Assembly (NCBI RefSeq): GCF_039534165.1
Contig: NZ_BAAAUX010000013.1
Location: forward strand, 62,001 to 126,000
Direction of reading: 5' to 3'
DNA from: Saccharopolyspora_D taberi
GTDB taxonomy: Bacteria; Actinomycetota; Actinomycetes; Mycobacteriales; Pseudonocardiaceae
DNA length: 64,000 nt
The translations under genes were made by a program, and so were the position numbers. The notes beneath the pieces were generated by a model. That model did no database searches. It worked only from the letters and a program-made list of their open reading frames with translations, and was not told the DNA's origin. Shown here one piece after another: positions 46,997 through 55,048 of the stretch. Each line of letters starts with the position of its first letter. Position 1 is the stretch's first letter.

Positions 46997-47686
46997 TATT
47001 TTCGAACTCGTAGTGCCTCGGAACATCGCGTAGCGCGACGGCTCCACCGCAGGTCAAATAAGACTGTCTTGATCGATCGGGGATGGCGTCGTATAACCAG
47101 GCGTGGGGCAGTTGGCTCCATATCTGCCCCACGCCTGAGATAACCGTGGCGAATCAACTACTCGCGAACAACCACCTGGTGACTCCTCAGTCGATCAGGA
47201 CTCTCCGTGATCACGCACCTCCGTCGCTTCGCCGCCCCCACCGTCGTCGCCAGCATCAGGCGCACACGCCCCCCCACCCGCAAGGCCAGATAGTTTTCCG
47301 CGCGCCTGAATCCCACCTGGCCCGTGCATCTCAAAGTTATGTAAACAGTGATATTACTAAAATTGACGCAGCCTTCGAACGACAGGTAGCACCGGAGTAC
47401 CGAGCACCTGCGAGCAAGTAGGCCGCGCACCGGGTTTCCCAGTCGGTGCCGATCGCACGGGCCTTGCTCACAAATGCTCACCGGCCCCCAAGAAGGAACC
47501 AAGTCGATGGTGGTTATTACTTATCCGGCTCCGCACGGTTCCCTAGCCCAGCTAGACGACGACCAAAGTCGTCACCTGGAGGACGGATTGATCTTCCTGA
47601 AGCCGACTGCTGTGATTACTACGAGCCGACTAAGACGTGGGGGTGGTTCTCGGCTCAATATGAACATGGGGTGTTATCCTTAGCGC
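46997..47686. other. Unassigned left arm of the remnant element
   Basis: No gene is supported here. The first 20 bases complete an inverted repeat around the att core (CATTACGAGT, then ACTCGTAGTG ten bases later), a likely integrase core site. A strong 13-bp hairpin lies at 47099-47136. Open frames in this stretch have poor codon bias and no ribosome sites. Confidence 0.5.
47099..47136. terminator. 13-bp perfect hairpin
   Basis: AGGCGTGGGGCAG and CTGCCCCACGCCT pair perfectly around a 12-base loop. It may be a terminator or an element-borne binding site; no gene ends near it. Confidence 0.5.
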
Positions 47687-47923
47687 ATGAAAAAAGATGT
47701 GCACTACAACGGACAAGTTGAAGAGTGGAACCGCAGTGAGGGCTGGGGCGTAATCCGAATCGAGAACGAGACCCAGAGGATATGGGGACACTTCTCGCAT
47801 ATTGACGCTGACGCCAACGATTTTCGTTCACTGGAGCCCGGCGAGCACGTTGTGCTTACCGTCGAGCCCGCCGAACAAGATGGATACCACTGGAGGGCCA
47901 CATGGATCAAGAAGGGCACATAG
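47687..47923 (+). CDS. Cold-shock-domain-like protein
   Basis: A 78-residue protein resembling the OB-fold of cold-shock proteins. GQVEEWNRSEGWGVIRIEN stands where K-G-F-G-F-I normally is (RNP1-like), and IWGHFSHIDA where V-F-V-H-F-S is (RNP2-like); then EPGEHVVLTVEPAEQDGYHWRATWI. It may bind RNA or single-stranded DNA. A -10-like TATCCT (47675-47680) sits just before the ATG and there is no ribosome site, so it may be leaderless. It is followed three bases later by the secreted-protein gene. Confidence 0.7.
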   Translation: MKKDVHYNGQVEEWNRSEGWGVIRIENETQRIWGHFSHIDADANDFRSLEPGEHVVLTVEPAEQDGYHWRATWIKKGT

Positions 47924-47926
47924 TAA

Positions 47927-48454
47927 TTGGATAAAAATACCACTCGCGTTGCAGCAGTTGCAGCGGCGCTGATTGCGCTACTCCCGCTGGCGGGAACGGC
48001 AAGCGCTGATGACATCCAGAAAGACTTCTACACCAACGCTCCGGCGTTCAGCGCGTCGGATGCGAGGGGCACCTTCACTGGCCAGGTCGATTACCGCGCA
48101 CCGGATTTCCCTATGGCCTGGAGCTTTGACATCGCCCCTGCGGTCGAATCTATCGCAGTATCGCCGATGGACTGCACGGCAGGATTGGTGCAGCCGGATC
48201 CTCCCTACAGTGACCGCCACACAGGAATTCCGGTCACCTATCTATGGCACTCCACTGTGAGGGCCACTCCACTGGAACGTCATACGGATTTGTGGGGCCA
48301 CTGTCGTTTCAATGTGAATGTGGGCGGAAGGCCAGGAGTAGCCGATCTCAAGTTCACTTTCGACTACACCATTCACAACCGTCCGATCGGCCAACAGGGA
48401 GCCGAGCAGGACCCGCCCTTCAATTCCACGCTAGACATTCAGTACACCGCGTAG
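47927..48454 (+). CDS. Secreted protein of unknown function
   Basis: A 175-residue protein with a signal peptide (VAAVAAALIALLPLAGTASA, cut before DDIQKDF). The mature domain is beta-rich (FTGQVDYRAPDFPMAWSFDI, FNVNVGGRPG, LKFTFDYTIHNR) with two cysteines (DCTAG and GHCRF) that could form a disulfide. No family recognised. The start is TTG 47927, immediately after the cold-shock-like gene, so the two probably form an operon. It is likely cargo of the remnant element. Confidence 0.65.
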   Translation: MDKNTTRVAAVAAALIALLPLAGTASADDIQKDFYTNAPAFSASDARGTFTGQVDYRAPDFPMAWSFDIAPAVESIAVSPMDCTAGLVQPDPPYSDRHTGIPVTYLWHSTVRATPLERHTDLWGHCRFNVNVGGRPGVADLKFTFDYTIHNRPIGQQGAEQDPPFNSTLDIQYTA

Positions 48455-48478
48455 CCAAGGTTTACTGAGACACAACGG

Positions 48479-48506
48479 CCGGCCAGGGTGAAAGAGCCTT
48501 GGCCGG
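48479..48506 (+). terminator. Terminator hairpin after the secreted-protein gene
   Basis: CCGGCCAGGG and CCTTGGCCGG pair with one mismatch around TGAAAGAG, 25 bases past the stop. Confidence 0.65.
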
Positions 48507-48568
48507 TAGTTGTGGATCTACGGGTCGGCTACGTCGCGACGGATGGGGACGCCGCTCCCGCTGCCGTA

Positions 48569-48618
48569 NNNNNNNNNNNNNNNNNNNNNNNNNNNNNNNN
48601 NNNNNNNNNNNNNNNNNN
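48569..48618. other. Assembly gap (50 N)
   Basis: Fifty undetermined bases; the round number suggests a gap of unknown true length. Confidence 0.95.
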
Positions 48619-48789
48619 GTGACCATCGCCGACGACACCGCACAGGAGATCCTTGCTGACGCACGGCGTGGTGCGGCCGACACCGAGGCCCGGGCGCCGC
48701 AGCCGCACCAGCGGGCCGTCCAGCTGCTCCGCGAGAATCCCTCGAAGCAGGGGCTCATTCAAGGGCGACCGGTTGACCGAATCCGCTAA
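48619..48789 (+). CDS. Partial hypothetical protein beside the gap
   Basis: The frame that comes out of the gap reads VTIADDTAQEILADARRGAA and on to QLLRENPSKQGLIQGRPVDRIR. The first visible codon is GTG, but the true start may lie inside the gap. Charged and helical, with no family recognised. It directly precedes the integrase remnant. Confidence 0.35.
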   Translation: MTIADDTAQEILADARRGAADTEARAPQPHQRAVQLLRENPSKQGLIQGRPVDRIR

Positions 48790-48810
48790 GGCCTTGACTG
48801 AACTTTTCAG

Positions 48811-49243
48811 ATGCACTACATCCTGCCGTACTGGCGGTCGACCTGGCTCGACGCAATCGACACCGATGGGGTCCAGAAGTGGGTCGACAAACTTGTCTCA
48901 CTCACGGACGAGAACGGCAGTCCGCTCTTGGCTCCAGCGACCGTTCATCGAATCTATGCGGTGTTCTCGGCAATGATGGCGGCAGCCGCCAAAGCGAAGA
49001 GGATCACAGCCTCACCGCATCGCTCGCGCATCAGCCGCAGGCGGCCACTTCTCCGTGATCGTCACCGAACGTTACGGGCATCTGGCCTACACCCAGTGGG
49101 ACGCGATCCGCGCGGCGCACACCCGGAAGCCGGTTGCGAAGGAGTGGTTGGCGCAACCTGCTTCATACGTGCTCCATGCAGACGACACTGCGGCGGGAGC
49201 CAAGATCATCGATCTCGCCTCCCGCCGCAGGTCAGCGGGTTGA
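48811..49243 (+). pseudogene. Tyrosine integrase remnant
   Basis: Pieces of an actinomycete phage-type integrase remain in two frames. The core-binding domain reads YWRSTWLDAIDTDGVQKWVDKL, then APATVHRIYAVFSAMMAAAAKAKRI (48811 to about 49020). The extreme C-terminus reads SVIVTERYGHLAYTQWDAIRAAH (about 49050 on). The catalytic middle with the R, HxxR and H motifs is deleted. It ends ten bases before an attachment-site copy, just as the intact integrase does at the other element. Confidence 0.75.
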
Positions 49244-49252
49244 ACCGCAGCA

Positions 49253-49296
49253 GAGCCGCCTAAGGGAATCGAACCCTTGACCTACGCATTACGAGT
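49253..49296. repeat. Middle copy of the attachment site
   Basis: Identical to the left copy (46952-46995), including the AAGGG/CCCTT pair. It separates the remnant from the intact element. Confidence 0.85.
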
Positions 49297-49413
49297 TCCG
49301 TAGTGATCAAGACGAACACTGATTCGACGGGTCGCTAGAGCCCGTCCCGTCCAGGTCAGGACGTTGATCCGTCCGCCTCACGTGCCCGGATGTCGCAGAG
49401 TTACGCGGCGTCC

Positions 49414-49446
49414 GGGCACGCAATGGGCACGCATCGGGCGCGCACC
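49414..49446. repeat. Left arm-type direct repeats
   Basis: Three consecutive 11-base units: GGGCACGCAAT, GGGCACGCATC and GGGCGCGCACC. The same GGGCACGCATC unit recurs at the right end of the element (58087-58109), so these are candidate integrase arm sites. Confidence 0.6.
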
Positions 49447-49464
49447 TCAACCACCCGATCCCCG

Positions 49465-50619
49465 CTACAGCGAGGTGATCACGTTCGACGGTTCGTCGAG
49501 CCACACGCGGTGTTCACCGCCATCGACGGTGAGGCCGAAGCGCTCTCGCGGTGGTCTGCCGAGTGTGTCCCACTGCTGGTGAGCTTTCTCGATGGTGTCC
49601 CACAGCCGCGCAGGTCCGCCTTGGCGAACGACGTACTGATCGGATTCGGGCGCGGTGTGGCAAACCCACGACCCGTCGGGTCTGATGAGCCACGTTTCGG
49701 ACGGTGTCCCGTCAACGGGGGTGAACCCGATCCGGCTGTACGGGCCGGTGTGCAGGGTGGCGAAGAACTCGAACTCACGCCCCGTGGCGACCTTGGCAGG
49801 AAGGGCGGAAGCTTCGGGCTCGGTGGTGGCGGCGTCGCGGTGCGGGATGGTGGCGGCCGGCGTCTGCTGATCTCGGGTAGGCATGAACATCCCCGCATCC
49901 GGCAAGAACATGCCCTCGGCGTGGCCTTGGATATCGACGGTCAGACGCGCCAGCAGCCCCCCGACCAAAAGCGGGACCAGGATGAGGCCGCCCGGCGCGG
50001 TTTGGTCGATCCACGCACCCGGGACGCGGTGCAGGCCGACGGTCGCGATGATCCGGTCGAACGGTGCCCGCTCGGGGCACCCGTCGCGGCCGTCCACGGC
50101 GGCAAGGTGCGGGGTATAGCCGAGCTTCGCGAGCCGGTCACGTGCGAGATCCACAAGCGCAGGATCGACATCCACGCTCGTCACGTGATCCGCCCCCAAC
50201 CGGCGGCAGAGCAGAGCGGCGTTGTAGCCCGAACCGGTGCCGATCTCCAGGACCCGGTGTCCGTCGTGGACGTCGAGAGCTTCGAGCATGAGCGCCATCA
50301 ACGACGGCGCGGAGCTGGACGACGTGGGCTGTCCCTTGACGATCTCGCCCCGCCGGGCCGCGTGAAGTGCGTCGGTCGTGTTGTCGAGCTGGGTGGTGTG
50401 CGCGGTGTTGCGGTACACCCCGTCTCGCCATTCGTCGGTGCGCTCGATGAGCCGCCATCCGGGCCGGTCGGTGCGGGTTTCGAAGTAGTACGGGACGAAC
50501 ACTCCGCGTGGGGTGTCGCTGAACGCGGCGATCCACGAAGGATCACGCAGGATGCCGTCGTCCTGGAGTTGGGCGACGAGGCGGGCGCGTAGGGCTTCGG
50601 TATCGGTCGTGGTGGTCAC
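49465..50619 (-). CDS. tgmC: PCMT-type methyltransferase of graspetide maturation
   Basis: A 384-residue protein related to protein-L-isoaspartate O-methyltransferase. The SAM-binding motif I is RVLEIGTGSGYNAALL, preceded by the substrate-side segment QPTSSSSAPSLMALMLEAL and followed by VTSVDVDPALVDLARDRL and APFDRIIATVGL. The C-terminal 170 residues (EFEFFATLHTGPYSRIGFTP, SWVCHTAPES) are a domain specific to RiPP-associated PCMTs. In this system the enzyme would methylate aspartate or glutamate and promote isoAsp or imide formation. GTG 50619 overlaps the tgmB stop (GTGA). Confidence 0.9.
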   Translation of the reverse strand: MTTTTDTEALRARLVAQLQDDGILRDPSWIAAFSDTPRGVFVPYYFETRTDRPGWRLIERTDEWRDGVYRNTAHTTQLDNTTDALHAARRGEIVKGQPTSSSSAPSLMALMLEALDVHDGHRVLEIGTGSGYNAALLCRRLGADHVTSVDVDPALVDLARDRLAKLGYTPHLAAVDGRDGCPERAPFDRIIATVGLHRVPGAWIDQTAPGGLILVPLLVGGLLARLTVDIQGHAEGMFLPDAGMFMPTRDQQTPAATIPHRDAATTEPEASALPAKVATGREFEFFATLHTGPYSRIGFTPVDGTPSETWLIRPDGSWVCHTAPESDQYVVRQGGPARLWDTIEKAHQQWDTLGRPPRERFGLTVDGGEHRVWLDEPSNVITSL

Positions 50620-51560
50620 GGAGTCGTCTCCTGGGTAAGGGCGTTGGCGAGCGCGGCGGTGATCTGATCACGTAACAGGTGGTTCCAGGCCCATTGACCA
50701 GCGGGATTCGCTTCGAGGAACCGCCACCGACCGGCGTGGTCAACGGAGAAGTCGCAGGCGGCGAACCGCAGGTCGAGACGATCGAGCAGCCGTAGCAGGC
50801 CGGCGCGCACGTCGGCGGGTACCTCGACGGGGTGCCAGGTGTTCGCGGCGTGGTCGATCCGCCAGTCCAGCGGGGCCGCGCCGGATTCTGTTCGTGGGAT
50901 CACCGCGAACACGTGGTCATCAACCCTGGTGACTCGCGCGTCGAATGCCTTGTCGATGCGGTGTTGCAGCATGACCGGGGCGACGCGCACCGACTCGGCG
51001 CGGCACTGCTCGGCGGTGACCTCGGTGGCGTAGACGAGACGCGGCTCCCCATCGATCTCGACCGGATTTCCCCGGAAAGCCTTGTAGAGCACCGGTTTCG
51101 CGCGGCGGGCGAATTCCGCGGCCGTGTCCGGGTCGTTCGTGATCAGGGTTTCCGGAACGGACAGGCCCACGTCGGCGGCCTGGGCGAGCTGGTAGGGCTT
51201 GTGCTCGGCGGCATGAATCGCCGGGGGCCAGTTCACCCACGTCTCGCGGGTAAGGGCTGCGAGCAGGCCCCGCAGCCCCCACCGCTGTTCCGCTTCGATC
51301 CACTCGGCGACCTCCCGACTCACCCCGTCCGGCGCGGTGGGGTTGGTGGGTCTCCGGTAGTAAATGCCGGTGATGTCGTCGAGCTTCACGGCGTGGTGCT
51401 CGGCGGCGAGAACACCCGTCCAGCGCGGACCGTCGAGCTCGGCGGACACAGTGAGGTCGCCGAGGTCGGCCCGCACCAACGGCACGCCGCGCCGGTTGAG
51501 TTCGTCGATCACCACATCGGCTGTGGCGTCGAAACGCTGGGTCAGAACGAGAACCGCCAT
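50616..51560 (-). CDS. tgmB: ATP-grasp ribosomal peptide maturase
   Basis: A 314-residue ATP-grasp ligase of the graspetide type (MvdD/RimK-like) that would form side-chain ester or amide cross-links in the precursor. It starts MAVLVLTQRFDATADVVIDE, with IYYRRPTNPTAP and NWPPAIHAAEHKPYQLAQAADVGL before the grasp fold. VLYKAFRG holds an ATP-binding lysine, VMLQHRIDKAFDARVTRVDD follows, and the metal site is ACDFSVDHAGRWRFLEANPAGQWAW with D/E/N ligands. ATG 51560 is seven bases from the precursor stop. Between precursor and methyltransferase, it forms the core of the operon. Confidence 0.93.
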   Translation of the reverse strand: MAVLVLTQRFDATADVVIDELNRRGVPLVRADLGDLTVSAELDGPRWTGVLAAEHHAVKLDDITGIYYRRPTNPTAPDGVSREVAEWIEAEQRWGLRGLLAALTRETWVNWPPAIHAAEHKPYQLAQAADVGLSVPETLITNDPDTAAEFARRAKPVLYKAFRGNPVEIDGEPRLVYATEVTAEQCRAESVRVAPVMLQHRIDKAFDARVTRVDDHVFAVIPRTESGAAPLDWRIDHAANTWHPVEVPADVRAGLLRLLDRLDLRFAACDFSVDHAGRWRFLEANPAGQWAWNHLLRDQITAALANALTQETTP

Positions 51561-51566
51561 GTGGGC

Positions 51567-51803
51567 TCAGTCCTCGGTCCAATCGGTATCGGTCTCACGT
51601 CCGCCGTGCCCATCAGTGTTCGAATCGGTCGTAGTCTGCCCGTCCGAGTGCTTGCACCACGGCGTGTTCACCCCGTTTTCGCCAGGGGTGAGCATGATCT
51701 GTTGCTGCGGGTCGTAAATGAGCTTGGACAGGTCGACCTCGCTTACCGGAATCGGCTCGCGGGCGGCGACGTCGAGCCCGAACGCGGTCACAGGTGCGCT
51801 CAT
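51567..51803 (-). CDS. tgmA: Graspetide precursor peptide
   Basis: A 78-residue peptide that matches the layout of putative ATP-grasp-modified RiPP precursors (TIGR04186-like). It has an AFGL motif near the N-terminus, YDPQQQ in mid-chain, CKHSDG, and a hydrophilic Thr/Asp/Glu-rich tail (TTTDSNTDGHGG then RETDTDWTED). Thr/Ser hydroxyls and Asp/Glu carboxylates of the tail are the expected partners of ester cross-links. ATG 51803 was chosen because it begins the family-like part and has AGAGG nine bases upstream; the frame continues upstream without similarity. One cysteine is present. Confidence 0.85.
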   Translation of the reverse strand: MSAPVTAFGLDVAAREPIPVSEVDLSKLIYDPQQQIMLTPGENGVNTPWCKHSDGQTTTDSNTDGHGGRETDTDWTED

Positions 51804-51931
51804 GTCTTTGTTCCTCTCGTTTCCTGCGATCCCTTGGTGATCCTCGGTGTGTCCACGTGGGGCCTGTACCTCCACGCGGGTGGTACACCGACCGGCGCGG
51901 GTCGGGGGGCTACTGCCGCGCCGGTCGGCGG

Positions 51932-52114
51932 TCAACGGCGACGACAGCGGCCGAGCTCAGCGAGCGCCCGACGGTGGCCCTGCCGCACCTGGGCGGCGAG
52001 GCCCGGCGTGGGCCGGAGGATGCGCGGGGGCCTGGTGCTCGTCGAGTTCGACGGTTTGGTCGTCGGTGGCGCGGTGAAGTGCGCGCCAGGTGTGCGGGTC
52101 GGCAGCGCGGTCAC
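51932..52114 (-). CDS. Small hypothetical protein coupled to the zinc-finger gene
   Basis: A 60-residue protein beginning MTALPTRTPGAHFTAPPTTK after conversion of GTG. It is rich in Thr/Pro/Arg and ends LAELGRCRRR. No family was recognised. GTG 52114 overlaps the stop of the zinc-finger gene by four bases (GTGA), the main evidence that it is translated. It lies 128 bases before the precursor. Confidence 0.4.
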   Translation of the reverse strand: MTALPTRTPGAHFTAPPTTKPSNSTSTRPPRILRPTPGLAAQVRQGHRRALAELGRCRRR

Positions 52115-52287
52115 GATGCCCCCCGCCCCGACTTCGGGCCTGTGCAGTTGTCCTCGTGCTCGTTGAGCTCGGCCCTGTCGTGGATCTCGGTGCCGCAGCG
52201 GTAACAGGACCTTCCCAGGCGGGCGTGGTACTGCTCGATGGTCTCGCCGGGCCTGCGGCGCATGTGCGGCTTCACCTCGGTGGGCAT
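52111..52287 (-). CDS. Small C2HC zinc-finger-like protein
   Basis: A 58-residue protein: an N-terminal basic part (VKPHMRRRPGETIEQYHARLG) and a metal-binding motif CYRCGTEIHDRAELNEHEDNC with Cys-x2-Cys and His-x4-Cys spacing. ATG 52287 is preceded by GGGGGAC; ATG 52365 would make 84 residues. It may be a regulator or an accessory of the graspetide operon. Similar small genes are a regular feature of actinomycete element cargo, as far as I recall. Confidence 0.55.
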   Translation of the reverse strand: MPTEVKPHMRRRPGETIEQYHARLGRSCYRCGTEIHDRAELNEHEDNCTGPKSGRGAS

Positions 52288-52524
52288 CTGTCCCCCAACG
52301 TCGACGACGGGCAGGTCGAGGGTGGAGGCCCATCGGGCCGGATGCTGATCGAGAGGGGCCTCCACCCTGCCGCCGCTCCAGCAGTCCCAGGCGCTCCGCG
52401 CCCACGGGGACGGGCCGGATCGTGCGAGGGGCTTTCGCGGCGTGCTTCCTTACCGTCGTCGTTCGACTACGTGCCGTGTAGTAGGTGCAGGGTGCACACC
52501 CTGGTACGCACCCCTGGCGCACCC

Positions 52525-53664
52525 CTAGGAGGCGGAGGTAAGCGCGCTCATGAGTCCCTCGACCGAGGGCGGTGCGGCGCGGCGCTTCGCTGCGGTGGCC
52601 GCGTTGTGTATACGGCGACCCGCTCGCGCCGAGTGGATGTCCTCGGAGAGCGCGAGAACCGTGGTGCCAACTCGTTCAACTTCGCCCCAATCCTCGACGT
52701 TGACCAGGGCATCAAGAAGGTTCGCGTTGCCGATGTAGCGGAACCACCGGTAGCCGGCGGGCACCGTGTCGAGCGCAGCGGCGTAGCGGTCGACTGCCGT
52801 CGACCAGTCCCCCCGTGCCCGGTAGATCCCCGCTTCGTGCGCGGCAACCTCGCTGCCGGTGATCCACCAGGACCACGACGGGTCGGTCGGGGCGATGCTG
52901 TCGTCGGCAGCAACTCTCGCGCGCTGGATCAACTCGACGGCCCCGTCGTTCCCGAGGTCGGCTGCGGCGCGAGCGTGGCGCATCGCCACCATCACCTTCA
53001 GCCGGGGTGATAGCCGGTACGCCTGGGTCATGCGAGTGCAGGTGCGCAGCGCCTCGGCCGGGCGGCGTTGCTCTTGGGCGACCAAGGCCATGTTGCCCAG
53101 GCAGAACAGTTCCATCGCGGTATCGCCGGCGAGTTGGGCGAGATGCAGCGCTTCGAGCCAGTGATTACGGGCTTGGTCAAACTGCAATGCGTCGAACGCC
53201 AGCCACCCGGCGACCTCGCCGAGCTCGGCGGTCACGGCGGTGAAGTCAGATTCCACAGTGGAGTCGTAGCGCCCGGCGGCGAGCAGCCGATTGGCGGAGC
53301 GGAACAGCCGGGCCGCGAGCGGGGCAAGTTCGCCCCCGCCATGCTGGCCGTCGAGGGCGACGAGGCGCTGCATGGAGGCGTGCAGACCCGCGACGTAGTC
53401 GGCGCTTGCGGGTTGGCCGGCATCAAGTTGGGGCGTGGTCACCGCCGGGATGGCGGCGGTGGCGTGCACCCGGCGAAGGTGCCCGTTTGCTCCCAGCGCG
53501 GCGTCGAGCTTCGCGACCGTCGCGGAGTCGGGCGTGACTTCGCCGCTTTCCCACCTGCCGACCGTGGTGCGCACGACGTAGAGCCGCTGCGCGAGCTCCC
53601 GTTGAGTGAGCCGGGCAGCCTTCCGTAGACGGCACAACTCGTCGCCAAACGTGGTGCTGTTCAT
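52525..53664 (-). CDS. XRE-family regulator with TPR-like domain
   Basis: A 379-residue protein. The HTH occupies residues 5-60 (ELCRLRKAARLTQRELAQRLYVVRTTVGRWESGEVTPDSATVAKLDAALG), and a helical repeat domain of about 290 residues follows (ARLFRSANRLLAAGRYDSTVESDF to NLLDALVNVEDWGEVERVG). This architecture is common in actinomycetes and controls biosynthetic or developmental genes, sometimes via a peptide signal. It heads the cargo operon, so it probably regulates the graspetide genes. ATG 53664 follows GAGGACAAC. Confidence 0.85.
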   Translation of the reverse strand: MNSTTFGDELCRLRKAARLTQRELAQRLYVVRTTVGRWESGEVTPDSATVAKLDAALGANGHLRRVHATAAIPAVTTPQLDAGQPASADYVAGLHASMQRLVALDGQHGGGELAPLAARLFRSANRLLAAGRYDSTVESDFTAVTAELGEVAGWLAFDALQFDQARNHWLEALHLAQLAGDTAMELFCLGNMALVAQEQRRPAEALRTCTRMTQAYRLSPRLKVMVAMRHARAAADLGNDGAVELIQRARVAADDSIAPTDPSWSWWITGSEVAAHEAGIYRARGDWSTAVDRYAAALDTVPAGYRWFRYIGNANLLDALVNVEDWGEVERVGTTVLALSEDIHSARAGRRIHNAATAAKRRAAPPSVEGLMSALTSAS

Positions 53665-53698
53665 GGAGTTGTCCTCTGCCCCTGGTGTCAGAACCGCC

Positions 53699-53749
53699 CT
53701 GCCCCAGAGCCCCCGGTGATCAGCCGGGGGCGGTGAACTCCTGGGGCAG
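53699..53749 (-). terminator. Nested hairpin between the RepA-like gene and the cargo operon
   Basis: Outer arms CTGCCCCAG/CTGGGGCAG enclose GCCCCCGG/CCGGGGGC. It lies between the RepA-like gene and the XRE gene, so it may end the first and insulate the cargo promoter. Nothing gene-like was seen in the rest of 53665-53902. Confidence 0.65.
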
Positions 53750-53902
53750 AGTCGGCATCGAGCGTATCGGGGAGATCACTACCGGTGAACCGCTGATCGA
53801 CGGCGGGCACGTTCCAGCCCGCGCCCACTCGCGTGCGCGCGAAGGGGTTGGCGTCCGGTCGCTGTCCCGGTTTGGGGCACCATTCGGCTCATTGGGATCA
53901 GC

Positions 53903-55048
53903 TCATGTGCGCTGATCTGATTGAGCTAAACGTGATCCAGACGGGTTGAGGAACCACATGGAGCCTTGGCCGAATCCTTGGCGCTCGCTGGTAACTCCGG
54001 CACGTTTGCGAGCGCGTTTGAGGGTGGCCTCGGCGATACCGTCGGCTTTGGCGGCCTTGAAGACGTCGGCGGCCTTGGCGCTGCCGCCGTTGTCGGCGAG
54101 GTAGCTCACGAGCCACTCGGCGGCCTCGTTGCGCTCGGACCGTTCCTCGACCGATCCGGTGTCCTGGTTCAGCAAGTCGCCGACGTTCTGGTCGGTTTCG
54201 CCGAGAATGACGAAGCGGCCGACATCGGTAGGACCTTCCGGGGTGTCCACGACTGCGGGTTCGACGCGGTAACGGATGCTCGGCAGACCCGACGGCGCGA
54301 TGTTCGTCTTGATCAGCGACAGCACGCACGATCCGTCTTCGGCTTCGCGGTCGGCGGCGAACCCGATGGCCGAGCGCACCACCTGCCCGAACTCAGCGGA
54401 CCCGGAGATCATGTGCAGTGGGTTGGCGTCGCCCGCCTTGCGGAAGTGGACGACACCCACGACCGCGATGTTGAGCTCTTGCGCAAGCCGCGCGAGCGGT
54501 TCGAGCCCCCGACGCACGACGCCTTGTTTGGTGAGCTCCGAGCTTGTCATGGTCGACAGCAGAGCATCGAGCACGACCAGGCGCGCACCCGTCTCGGCGA
54601 TCTCTTCGCGCAACTCGTCGAGGTCGACGACGAGCGAGACCGTGGTTTCGTGGCCTTCGTCGGTTTCGGCGTAGAGCTTGCGCACCAGGTCGAGGTCGGC
54701 CCCTGCGGCGACGAAGCGCGGCGCGAGCGTGTACGACCAGGCGTCCTCGGTGCCGAGATACAGCACCGGCGACGGCGTGTCGTGCAGCTCGCCGGGCAAC
54801 TCGCCGCGTGTTACGCGGGCGGCGAGCCACACAGCCCCCTGTGACTTGCCGATACCCGCGTGACCAGCCCACAACGTGATCTCCCCGAGGGGTAGCCGCT
54901 GGTCCCACAGGTACTGCCGCCGCTTCAGCGGGATAGCCGACACTGCACGGGACCGGACGCGCCGTCTGGTCCCGCCTGCCTGGTCCATGCCGGCCTCGTC
55001 GTATTGGTCGATGTCGACCGACCCGATGTGCTGGTGGGTCAGCATCAC
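53903..55048 (-). CDS. RepA/RecA-like AAA ATPase
   Basis: A 381-residue ATPase with the RecA-like fold of plasmid RepA helicases. Walker A is WAGHAGIGKSQGAVWLAARV, Walker B is RLVVLDALLSTM, and VVHFRKAGDANPLHMISGSAEFGQVVRSAIGF is the conserved C-terminal ATPase part. A short winged-helix-like tail follows (AADVFKAAKADGIAEATLKRARKRAG). It may drive replication of the excised element. GTG 55048 or ATG 55045 is the start, both overlapping the upstream gene's stop. Confidence 0.85.
   Translation of the reverse strand: MMLTHQHIGSVDIDQYDEAGMDQAGGTRRRVRSRAVSAIPLKRRQYLWDQRLPLGEITLWAGHAGIGKSQGAVWLAARVTRGELPGELHDTPSPVLYLGTEDAWSYTLAPRFVAAGADLDLVRKLYAETDEGHETTVSLVVDLDELREEIAETGARLVVLDALLSTMTSSELTKQGVVRRGLEPLARLAQELNIAVVGVVHFRKAGDANPLHMISGSAEFGQVVRSAIGFAADREAEDGSCVLSLIKTNIAPSGLPSIRYRVEPAVVDTPEGPTDVGRFVILGETDQNVGDLLNQDTGSVEERSERNEAAEWLVSYLADNGGSAKAADVFKAAKADGIAEATLKRARKRAGVTSERQGFGQGSMWFLNPSGSRLAQSDQRT

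Larger units (their letters stand above)
46952..49252. mobile_element. Remnant integrative element (left)
   Basis: The left element lies between two copies of the tRNA-Thr 3' end (46952 and 49253) that are identical over 43 bases. It holds a cold-shock-like gene, a secreted protein, a 50-N gap and a broken integrase at the right end, next to the attachment site as expected. AT content is higher than the flanks. Confidence 0.75.

Noticed and set aside
47083..47502. Two open frames in the left arm of the remnant element
   Set aside because: Poor codon bias, no ribosome sites, no similarity recognised, and a 13-bp hairpin runs through one of them.
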